Shown: in pieces, positions 1 to 5,083 of the stretch | Layout: every line of letters begins with the position of its first letter | Numbering within the stretch: the first letter of the stretch is position 1 | NCBI GenBank assembly: GCA_903927605.1 | Contig: CAIYNT010000180.1 | Location: forward strand, 1-5,083 | Source: an uncultured Holophagaceae bacterium | GTDB lineage: Bacteria; Acidobacteriota; Holophagae; Holophagales; Holophagaceae | Direction of reading: 5' to 3' | Length of the DNA stretch: 5,083 nucleotides | Program-made: the position numbers and the translations under genes | The notes under the pieces: model-generated | Database searches by the model: none | The model's input: only the letters and a program-made list of their open reading frames with translations | What the model was told of the DNA's origin: nothing

Positions 1-2563
1 GGATCCGGTCGAAGACCACGATGGTGTCCGCCATGGAATAGCCCATGAGGGTGAGGAAGCTGGCCACCACCGGCACGTTGAACTCGTAGCCGAAGGCCGC
101 GAAGAGCCCCAGGGCCATGAGGATGTCGTGGATGAGGGCCACGATGCCGCCCACGGCGAAGCTCGCGGTGAAGCGGAAGATCACATAGACCAGGATGGCC
201 ACCATGGCGAGGCCCACGGCAGTGAGGGTCTTGCTCGTCCACTCCCCTGAAATGCTCGGCGAGAAGCTCTCATCCTTGAGGATGCCCACGGCGCCCAGCC
301 GGTAGCTCTTCTGGACCGTGTCGTTGATGGCCTGGGGGAGGTCCTTGGGCAGCTCGCTGAAAGACTGGTAGAGGCCCGAGGACAGGCGGTCCCGGGCCGA
401 GATGATCTTCTCGGCCAAGGGCCCGTAGGTGCCGGTGAGGATGGTTTCGTCATTGGCCACATGCAGCGGGTTGGCCTTGGCGAGCGTATCCGCCAGGGTC
501 TTGGAACCTTCCAGGTTGAGGACCGGCAGCGTACTGCCGGCGGCCTCCGGATCCATCTGCTTGAAGATGCCGCGCAGGGCATTGGCCTGGATGGTGCTGT
601 CCTTCTGGTCACTGTCCTTCCTGGCCTTCACCTTCACGGAGAAATCCCGGATGGCCCGGTCGGCATTCTCGTAGGCCACCACGGTGGCATCGGGGTAACC
701 GCTCTTCGCCAGGGTGGCCCGGATGGTCTCGGGCTCCATGGCGCCGCGGAACCGAACGGTCATGTCGTTGCCGCCCACGAACTGCATGCCCAGCTGGATG
801 CGCTTGTTGTGGGTAAGGTTCCAGGGCCGCACGAACAGGAAGCAGAGCAGAATGATGCCCCAGCTGATGGCCAGGGCCGTGCCCTTGTACTTCATGAAGT
901 CGTAGGCGGCGCCCTTGAAGAAGGTGTGGATGCCCACGGAGAGGGTCTTGGTGCCGGGGTGGCGCTCGAGCACCCAGTCGTAGATGAAGCGGCTGATGTA
1001 GATGCTAGTGAACAGCGAGGCCACGACACCCACGGTGAGGGTCACGGCGAAGCCCTTCACGGGGCCCGTGCCGAAGATGAAGAGCAGCAGCGCCGCGAAG
1101 AGCTGGGTGACGTGGCTGTCCACGATGGTCCAGAACACGCGGTTGAAGCCCGCGTCGATGGCGCCGGGCACGCTCTTGCCCAGGCCCAGTTCCTCCTTGA
1201 TGCGCTCGAAGATGAGGATGTTGGCGTCCACCGCCATGCCCAGGGTCAGCACGAAACCGGCGATGCCCGGCAGGGTCAGTGTGGCGCGGAAGGAACCCAG
1301 CAGACCCATCATCACGATCACGTTCACCGTGAGGGCGATGATGGCGTTGGTGCCGGACCAGCGGTAGAAGAACACCATGAAGCCGATGATGGTGATGAAG
1401 CCCACCAGCGCGGACCGGACGCCCGCATGGATGGAGTCGCGGCCCAGGCCGGGGCCCACCACCCGCTCTTCCAGGAACTTCATGGGCGCGCGCAGGGCGC
1501 CGCTGCGGAGCTGGCTGGCGAGGTCGTCAGCTTCCTGAGCACTGAAGCTGCCGCTGATGCGCACGGCACCGCCGATGATCTTCTCTTTTGCGCTGAGCTC
1601 TGTGACGATGCGGCGGTCCAGCACGATGGCGATGAGGCGGTTCTCCTCGGAGGCGACACCGGTCAAGCGGGCAAAGTCGTCATCGCCCTTCTTGTTGAGG
1701 GTGAAGTTCACCTCGTTGGCTTCGGTTTGCGAGTTCGAGGCGCGGTGGGAATCGATGATGTCGGCGCCATCCATGCCCACGTGGCTCTCCAGCAGCACCC
1801 ACTTGCTGATCTTCTCCTCGCCGGGCTTGGCCTTCACCACGGGCTGGCCGGCCCGCCGGGCCTGGCGCTGGTTTTCGATCTCCGGGAACAGCTCGAACTC
1901 CTGGGGGATGGCACCCTTGAAGAAGGCCAGGGCCTCGTCCTTCGAGGTGAAGTAGATCTGGGGAGCCTTGGCCAGCAGGCGCTGTTCGAGGTGGCCGGGG
2001 GTGGACAGGAGCGTCTTGATGCGCTCGCGATCGCCTTCCTCGATGCCGGGGATCTCGACCACGATGCGGTTGCCTTCGGCGCCGCTGGCGGTGATCTCGG
2101 GTTCCAGCACGTTGGCGGGGTCGATGTCGCGGATGCGCTTCTCGATGACCTCGAGGGCCCGCTTGTTGGCGTCGTCCTTCAGCTGCTTCTGGTAGTCGGC
2201 CTTCTGGGTGAGCCGGAACGCGTCGCCTTCGGCCGTGACCGTGTAGCCGGGGAAGAAGTCCTTGGCGACCTTCTCCACGGTGGCCTTCTGCTCGGGACCG
2301 GCCCCCTCCACGCGCAGGGACTCGCCATCCACGCGCACCAGGGCGCCCGGCAGGCCCTTCTCCTTGAGGCGGGACACCAGGCGGTCCTTGCTGTCGCGCA
2401 GGTCGGCGGCGAGGGCCTCCTGGCCCTGGACCTCCAGCTCGAAGTGGACACCACCCCGAAGGTCCAGACCCAGCTTGACCTTGGAGAGGGGCAGGAAGAA
2501 ATAACCACAGCCGAACAGCACGGCCAGGACAATGGCAAGGCGCCAGAGGCTCCGTTTGGTCAC
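1..2563 (-). CDS. secDF: SecDF fused protein-export membrane protein (3' end outside window)
   Basis: Accessory subunit of the Sec translocon, using proton flow to drive late steps of protein export across the inner membrane. 854 codons are visible in one frame without a stop; I estimate 80-100 more lie outside. SecD half: TM1 about residues 7-23, the LGLDLRGG motif at 31-38, periplasmic P1 domain to about 380 (VNFTL at 285-289, LRSGAL at 352-357), GPGLGRDS at 370-377, then TM2-6 about 384-524 with the conserved Asp446 in GMAVDANIL. SecF half: TM about 561-579, LGMQFVGG at 591-598, a long periplasmic domain to about 775, then TMs about 777-797 and 803-824 and GYSMADTIVVFDR at 841-853, whose Asp846 is the expected SecF proton-path residue. 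The GTG start at 2563 is chosen because a strong Shine-Dalgarno lies 6 bases upstream and TM1 follows at once. The gene lies downstream of yajC. The fusion is seen directly: codon phase is the same at residues 446, 554 and 794. Confidence 0.96.
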   Translation of the reverse strand, partial: MTKRSLWRLAIVLAVLFGCGYFFLPLSKVKLGLDLRGGVHFELEVQGQEALAADLRDSKDRLVSRLKEKGLPGALVRVDGESLRVEGAGPEQKATVEKVAKDFFPGYTVTAEGDAFRLTQKADYQKQLKDDANKRALEVIEKRIRDIDPANVLEPEITASGAEGNRIVVEIPGIEEGDRERIKTLLSTPGHLEQRLLAKAPQIYFTSKDEALAFFKGAIPQEFELFPEIENQRQARRAGQPVVKAKPGEEKISKWVLLESHVGMDGADIIDSHRASNSQTEANEVNFTLNKKGDDDFARLTGVASEENRLIAIVLDRRIVTELSAKEKIIGGAVRISGSFSAQEADDLASQLRSGALRAPMKFLEERVVGPGLGRDSIHAGVRSALVGFITIIGFMVFFYRWSGTNAIIALTVNVIVMMGLLGSFRATLTLPGIAGFVLTLGMAVDANILIFERIKEELGLGKSVPGAIDAGFNRVFWTIVDSHVTQLFAALLLFIFGTGPVKGFAVTLTVGVVASLFTSIYISRFIYDWVLERHPGTKTLSVGIHTFFKGAAYDFMKYKGTALAISWGIILLCFLFVRPWNLTHNKRIQLGMQFVGGNDMTVRFRGAMEPETIRATLAKSGYPDATVVAYENADRAIRDFSVKVKARKDSDQKDSTIQANALRGIFKQMDPEAAGSTLPVLNLEGSKTLADTLAKANPLHVANDETILTGTYGPLAEKIISARDRLSSGLYQSFSELPKDLPQAINDTVQKSYRLGAVGILKDESFSPSISGEWTSKTLTAVGLAMVAILVYVIFRFTASFAVGGIVALIHDILMALGLFAAFGYEFNVPVVASFLTLMGYSMADTIVVFDRI

Positions 2564-2569
2564 GGGGCG

Positions 2570-2576
2570 CTCCTTA
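2570..2576 (-). promoter_or_regulatory. Ribosome binding site of secDF
   Basis: The minus strand reads TAAGGAG, followed by six bases and then GTG. This near-perfect anti-16S match decides in favour of the GTG start at 2563, since no ATG lies in a sensible position near the N-terminal membrane segment. Confidence 0.8.
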
Positions 2577-2583
2577 CAGAAAG

Positions 2584-2606
2584 CGGGCCGACAGGCTGTC
2601 GGCCCG
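2584..2606 (-). other. Stem-loop in the yajC-secDF gap, possible attenuator or weak terminator
   Basis: The arms at 2584-2594 and 2596-2606 are perfect 11-base inverted repeats (CGGGCCGACAG and its complement) around a single base. In RNA this would fold as about 10 base pairs with a 3-base loop. It sits 14 bases after the yajC stop. On the minus strand only a poor T-tract (CTTTCT) follows, and the secDF ribosome binding site begins 7 bases past the stem. It may cause partial termination, protect an mRNA end, or tune secDF relative to tgt-yajC. The inverted repeat is seen; the function is inferred. Confidence 0.5.
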
Positions 2607-2620
2607 GAAGGTCAGGAAGA

Positions 2621-2935
2621 TCACTTCTGCTTGGGTTCCGCTTCGGAAGCCAGAGTGGCAATGGCCGTACGGCGGGCCTTCACCACGGAGTTGCCGAGCT
2701 TGATCCAGAGGTCCTTGTCCTCGACGCGGTCGATGGTGGCGTAGAGGCCAGAGCTGAGCACCACTTCGTCACCGGCCTTCAGCTTGGACAGGCGGGCCTC
2801 CATCTCCTTCCGGGCCTTGCTCTGGGGCCGGATGAGCAGGAAGTAGAACATCAGGGCCATGCCGCCGATGAAGATGAACTGGGTCCAGCCAGGAGGGCCG
2901 GAGGCGGGGGTCTGTTGGAACAGGGCGAACATCAT
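2621..2935 (-). CDS. yajC: YajC, Sec translocon accessory subunit
   Basis: Small single-span inner-membrane protein that associates with SecD/SecF and the SecYEG channel; its exact role is modest and not essential in studied bacteria. The 104-residue length is typical. A short N-terminus with a Pro/Gly stretch (PASGPPGW) leads into one membrane helix at about residues 18-35, followed by the family hallmark LLIRPQSKARKE (33-44) and a small cytoplasmic domain with LKAGDEVVLSSGLYATI, matching the usual 'L..GD.V.T.GG..G.I' pattern though with LSSGLYA where most members have a Gly-Gly. The ATG directly follows the tgt stop codon, and a second ATG comes next, so either Met could start. The lack of a gap suggests translational coupling with tgt. 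secDF follows after 57 bases. Confidence 0.95.
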   Translation of the reverse strand: MMFALFQQTPASGPPGWTQFIFIGGMALMFYFLLIRPQSKARKEMEARLSKLKAGDEVVLSSGLYATIDRVEDKDLWIKLGNSVVKARRTAIATLASEAEPKQK

Positions 2936-4084
2936 TCAGGGCTCCTCGGTCAACCATCCGGCGCGAGCGGACTGGGCGAAGGCCGGAAACCGGTTCTCCA
3001 GCAGGGCCTGCCGCGCGGCGCGGGTGAGTCCCACAGTGTAGCTCAGGTTGTGGATCGTGTTCAGCGTGAAGGCCAGCAGCTCCCCGCAGCGGAACAAATG
3101 GTGCAGGTAGGCCCGGCTGAATGTGCGGCAGGTGTAGCAGGCGCAGTCCGGGTCCAGGGGCCGGTCCACCTCCCGGTGGCGGGCATTCTTGAGGTTGAGG
3201 CGGCCCCGGCTGGTGAGGATGCGGCCGTGGCGGGCCTCCCGGCTGGGCAGGACACAGTCGAAGAGGTCCACGCCGTGCTCGATGCCGAAGAGCAGGTCCT
3301 CCGGCGTGCCCACGCCCATGAGGTAGCGGGGCCGGTCCTCGGGTAGTTCCTGCACGAACTCCGCCAGGACAGCGTTCATCTCCTCCTTGGGCTCGCCGAC
3401 GCTGAGGCCTCCCACGGCAAAGCCCTGGAAAGGAGTCCTGACGTCCAGCTCCAGGGCCTCGGCCAGGTGCCGACGCCGCAGGTCCAGGCTGGTGCCGCCC
3501 TGGTTGATGGCGAAGAGCCCCTGGTGGGGCTGCAGGGGCACGGCCCGGCTCCGGGCCAGCCAGCGGGTGGTGCGGGCCATGCTGAGCTCCAGCTTGGAAC
3601 GCTCCAGGCGCCCCGGCGGGCACTCGTCCAGGGCCATGCAGATGTCCGAGCCCAGGTTCCGCTGGATTTCCAGGCTGCGCTCCGGGGACAGGAACTGGGG
3701 GCTGCCATCAATGTGGCTCTGGAAGGTGACCCCGTCCTCAGTCATCTTCCGCAGGGAGGCCAGGGAAAAAACCTGGAAACCGCCGGAATCCGTGAGGATG
3801 GGGCCATCCCAGCCCATGAACCGGTGCAGCCCGCCCAGCTGCGCCACCAGCCCGTCGCCTGGTCGCAGGCCTAAGTGATAGGTATTGCCCAGGATCACCT
3901 GGGGTCCGATCTCCTGCAGCTGGACCGGGGTGATGCCCTTCACCGTGCCCTGGGTGCCCACGGGCATGAAGGCCGGGGTCAAGACTTCGCCATGACCGGT
4001 CAGGAAGCCGCCGGCCCGGGCGGGCGTGACCTCGGCACTGATTTTTTTGCAGAATGTAAAGTTCGGATCCGTGACCTGCGACAT
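2936..4084 (-). CDS. tgt: tRNA-guanine transglycosylase (queuine tRNA-ribosyltransferase)
   Basis: Cytoplasmic enzyme that swaps guanine-34 for preQ1 in tRNAs with GUN anticodons (Asp, Asn, His, Tyr), a key step in queuosine synthesis. The 382-residue length is close to the E. coli enzyme. Hallmarks: TPAFMPVGTQGTVKG (36-50), DSGGFQVFSL (99-108) with Asp99 as the expected general acid/base, substrate-pocket Asp153 in ALDECPPG, GGLSVGE (225-231), the nucleophile Asp276 in VDLFDCVLPSR, and the zinc site Cys314, Cys316, Cys319 plus His345. The frame stays open upstream to an ATG at 4207, but those 41 residues match no part of the family, so I place the start at 4084, where the N-terminus aligns. 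Its ribosome binding site is weak (AGG, 8 bases upstream). It is the probable first gene of a tgt-yajC-secDF operon; queA, often adjacent elsewhere, is not present in this window. Confidence 0.96.
   Translation of the reverse strand: MSQVTDPNFTFCKKISAEVTPARAGGFLTGHGEVLTPAFMPVGTQGTVKGITPVQLQEIGPQVILGNTYHLGLRPGDGLVAQLGGLHRFMGWDGPILTDSGGFQVFSLASLRKMTEDGVTFQSHIDGSPQFLSPERSLEIQRNLGSDICMALDECPPGRLERSKLELSMARTTRWLARSRAVPLQPHQGLFAINQGGTSLDLRRRHLAEALELDVRTPFQGFAVGGLSVGEPKEEMNAVLAEFVQELPEDRPRYLMGVGTPEDLLFGIEHGVDLFDCVLPSREARHGRILTSRGRLNLKNARHREVDRPLDPDCACYTCRTFSRAYLHHLFRCGELLAFTLNTIHNLSYTVGLTRAARQALLENRFPAFAQSARAGWLTEEP
2942..2947 (-). promoter_or_regulatory. Ribosome binding site of yajC inside the tgt 3' end
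   Basis: The minus strand reads GAGGAG, then CCCTGA, then ATG ATG. The site lies within the last codons of tgt (encoding the terminal Glu-Glu) and the TGA within the spacer is the tgt stop. This favours termination-reinitiation coupling of yajC to tgt. Confidence 0.75.
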
Positions 4085-4107
4085 AAGGGCGACCTGGTTT
4101 TCTTGAC

Positions 4108-4136
4108 AAAATTGAGCAGTTGCATCCTTTTCACAA
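4108..4136 (-). promoter_or_regulatory. Candidate promoter of the tgt operon
   Basis: On the minus strand, TTGTGA (4136-4131; 4 of 6 to the -35 consensus) is separated by 17 bases from AATTTT (4113-4108; 3 of 6 to the -10 consensus). It lies in the most AT-rich stretch and would give a leader of about 15-20 bases before the tgt ATG. The match is weak and could be chance. Confidence 0.2.
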
Positions 4137-4210
4137 CTAAGGATGTCGGGGTATTCATGAGAAAATAGCTGGAGGCGGTACCGACGAAGGATAGCGCTCC
4201 CTTTCAATGC

Positions 4211-4239
4211 TTGACCAACCCGCGCCCCTTTGCCATCTT
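4211..4239 (+). promoter_or_regulatory. Candidate tonB promoter
   Basis: TTGACC (4211-4216; 5 of 6 to -35) is followed after 17 bases by CATCTT (4234-4239; 3 of 6 to -10). Transcription would start near 4246, giving a leader of about 100 bases that contains both the CTGGG/CCCAG hairpin and the terminator-like hairpin. The -10 match is poor, so this is only a candidate. Confidence 0.2.
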
Positions 4240-4277
4240 AGCCGCTGGGCTTGCCCCAGTTCTTTACCCTATCCGTA

Positions 4278-4319
4278 AGGCCGAACCACTGTTCCCGGCG
4301 GTTCGGCTTGCTGTTTTTT
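4278..4319 (+). terminator. Terminator-like hairpin in the tonB leader
   Basis: GCCGAACC (4280-4287) pairs perfectly with GGTTCGGC (4300-4307) around a 12-base loop; a G-T and an A-T pair can extend the base. Six bases later comes a run of six T (4314-4319) and then a C run. This resembles a Rho-independent terminator on the plus strand only, because no T-run follows the stem on the other strand. The T-run is set off from the stem, so strength is uncertain. It ends 27 bases before the tonB ATG, with no plus-strand protein gene upstream of it, which points to leader attenuation or the end of a small RNA. Confidence 0.55.
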
Positions 4320-4335
4320 CCCCCTCCTGGACTTC

Positions 4336-4342
4336 AAGGGAG
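4336..4342 (+). promoter_or_regulatory. Ribosome binding site of tonB
   Basis: AAGGGAG is followed by TTGC and the ATG at 4347. The spacing is short but workable, and it supports this start over the in-frame Met codons at residues 42 and 51, which would remove part of the membrane anchor region. Confidence 0.7.
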
Positions 4343-4346
4343 TTGC

Positions 4347-5083
4347 ATGAGCAAAGAACCCCAGAAACCCGTTCCCGCCAAACCAGCCGCTCCCGTGGAG
4401 ACGCTGGAGGATGCGGTGTACCGGTCCTCCCTTTCCGCCGGGAACGAGGCCATCAAGCGGGGCAACCCCATGGTGACGGTCCCCACCACCATTCTCATGT
4501 ACGGGCTCTTCGCCTTCGTGGCCGTCCAACTGGCGAAGCAGACCGATGCGGGCAAGAAGGTGATCAAGTCGGTGGGCATTGACCTCGCAGAGAAGGCCGA
4601 AGACGCGCCCCCGCCTCCGCCGCCCCCGCCGCCGCCGCCACCTCCGCCCCCCCCGCCGCCGATGGCCGTGTCCGCCTCGAAGGCGGATACCACCCCCATC
4701 GACCCCCGGCAGGAGGTGGTGCCTGAGCAAGCCCCCAAGGAACTGCCCAAGCAGGATCACTCCCTCGGCGGCGTCCCTGGCGGCGTGCCCGGCGGTGTGC
4801 CCGGCGGCGTCATCGGCGGCGTTGTGGGTGGCGTCATCGGCGGCGGCACCGGCAAGGTTGTGGACTTCGACTTCAGCCAGATCAAGATCAAGTACCAGCC
4901 ACCTGCGCCACCCTACCCCGCCCTCGCCAAGATCGCCAAGATCCAGGGAACGGTGGTCGTCGAGATCATCGTCGGACCCGACGGCATCCCGACTTCGGCC
5001 GTGGCCAAGGACGGGCCGCCCCAGTTGCGGCCCACCGCGGAGGCCTATGCCATGCAGTGGAAGTTCGAACCTGCCTTGCTGAA
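4347..5083 (+). CDS. tonB: TonB family energy transducer (3' end outside window)
   Basis: Inner-membrane-anchored periplasm-spanning protein that couples the ExbB/ExbD proton motor to outer-membrane transporters or similar partners. 245 codons are visible. Order: a 40-residue cytoplasmic N-terminus rich in Pro and Lys, one membrane helix at about 43-62 (VTVPTTILMYGLFAFVAV region), a charged segment, 18 consecutive prolines (88-105), an acidic/basic stretch, a Gly-Gly-Val-X tandem linker (141-168), then the TonB C-terminal fold from about 186: PPYPALAKIAKIQGTVVVE, a VGPDGIP turn and a WKFEPALL segment near the edge. The last 20-30 residues of the domain, usually NGQPV... then a final strand, should lie outside. 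The N-terminus before the helix is longer than in E. coli TonB. No exbB/exbD is visible here. Family assignment is firm; which transporter it serves cannot be told. Confidence 0.92.
   Translation, partial: MSKEPQKPVPAKPAAPVETLEDAVYRSSLSAGNEAIKRGNPMVTVPTTILMYGLFAFVAVQLAKQTDAGKKVIKSVGIDLAEKAEDAPPPPPPPPPPPPPPPPPPMAVSASKADTTPIDPRQEVVPEQAPKELPKQDHSLGGVPGGVPGGVPGGVIGGVVGGVIGGGTGKVVDFDFSQIKIKYQPPAPPYPALAKIAKIQGTVVVEIIVGPDGIPTSAVAKDGPPQLRPTAEAYAMQWKFEPALL
4608..4661 (+). repeat. Eighteen-codon polyproline tract in tonB
   Basis: Residues 88-105 are all proline, encoded mainly by CCG and CCC with occasional CCT and CCA. It would form a rigid polyproline II rod in the periplasm, a common but usually Pro-Glu/Pro-Lys-interrupted design in TonB. 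An uninterrupted run like this would be expected to stall ribosomes unless elongation factor P acts. Confidence 0.9.
4767..4850 (+). repeat. Seven 12-base tandem units encoding Gly-Gly-Val-X in tonB
   Basis: Seven units with consensus GGCGGCGTSNNN follow one another without gaps, encoding GGVP three times, then GGVI, GGVV, GGVI and GGGT. Third-base changes (GGT, GTT) show the copies have diverged under protein-level selection or age. The linker sits between the proline rod and the C-terminal domain. Confidence 0.9.

Larger units (their letters stand above)
4085..4346. promoter_or_regulatory. Divergent intergenic region between tgt and tonB
   Basis: This 262-base gap must hold the promoters of the minus-strand tgt operon and of plus-strand tonB. 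Around 4100-4170 it is clearly richer in A and T than its flanks. It also contains a terminator-like hairpin reading toward tonB, a smaller hairpin at 4245-4259 (CTGGG, five-base loop, CCCAG), and a perfect TTGACA at 4103-4108 on the plus strand without a convincing -10 partner. I see no tRNA and no convincing protein; open frames crossing it have no recognisable family features. Confidence 0.6.

Noticed and set aside
1..6. GGATCC at the window edge as a sign of a cloning junction
   Set aside because: The same hexamer also occurs inside coding sequence at 549-554 and 4065-4070, and the secDF frame reads through to the edge normally.
2506..2518. Lipobox-like LFGC at SecD residues 16-19
   Set aside because: SecD is a polytopic protein whose first segment is a membrane helix; the motif is a chance match within it.
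461..3346. 961-codon open frame on the plus strand opposite secDF, yajC and tgt
   Set aside because: Its predicted protein is a low-complexity mix of His, Gly, Ala, Glu and Val with no domain, and it lies antisense to three clearly recognised genes. Strong G/C preference at third codon positions on the minus strand removes stops from this frame.
4042..4048. A7 run in tgt (minus strand) as a frameshift or slippage site
   Set aside because: It encodes Lys-Lys-Ile in a normal N-terminal segment, the gene is intact in frame, and there is no alternative product worth proposing.
4103..4108. Perfect TTGACA on the plus strand
   Set aside because: No reasonable -10 hexamer is found 16-19 bases downstream, and it lies about 240 bases before tonB; recorded only as a possible small-RNA promoter element.
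4085..4207. 41-residue N-terminal extension of tgt to the ATG at 4207
   Set aside because: It has no similarity to the Tgt family N-terminus, its base composition looks non-coding, and it overlaps the likely promoter. The start at 4084 gives the normal family length.
4269..4760. Open frames on the minus strand opposite tonB, one with a polyglycine run and one rich in Arg and Gly
   Set aside because: They are the complement of the proline tract and of GC-biased tonB codons; no family features and no ribosome binding site.

Overview
The window is GC-rich and densely coding. It carries a minus-strand protein-export and tRNA-modification cluster (tgt, yajC, secDF) and, divergent from it, the start of a tonB-type gene on the plus strand. 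The order tgt-yajC-secD-secF is a classic bacterial cluster, but here SecD and SecF are one continuous reading frame. The TonB-type protein has a long proline run, a tandem Gly-Gly-Val-X linker and a C-terminal domain of the kind I associate with Acidobacteriota (Holophaga/Geothrix-like). That taxonomic placement is a judgement from protein style, not a proven identity.

Layout: 1-2563 (minus) is a SecDF fusion running off the left edge. 2564-2620 is a short gap with a strong Shine-Dalgarno and a perfect 11-base inverted repeat. 2621-2935 (minus) is yajC, whose start codon directly abuts the tgt stop. 2936-4084 (minus) is tgt, complete and with all catalytic and zinc residues. 4085-4346 is a divergent intergenic region, less GC-rich than its surroundings near tgt, holding a plus-strand terminator-like hairpin just upstream of tonB. 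4347-5083 (plus) is tonB, truncated by the right edge.

How the genes work together: Tgt inserts the queuosine precursor preQ1 into tRNA. YajC and SecDF are accessory inner-membrane parts of the Sec translocon, SecDF using the proton gradient to help pull proteins across the membrane. The three are probably co-transcribed from the 4085-4346 region. TonB is a separate unit that passes proton-motive energy to outer-membrane transporters, so the cell is inferred to be diderm.

No wholly new system is evident. The points most worth a second look are the SecD-SecF fusion with an enlarged SecF periplasmic domain and a changed signature motif, the terminator-like element in the tonB leader, and the unusual linker design of TonB. 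Long open frames opposite secDF/tgt and tonB are shadows caused by strong GC codon bias.
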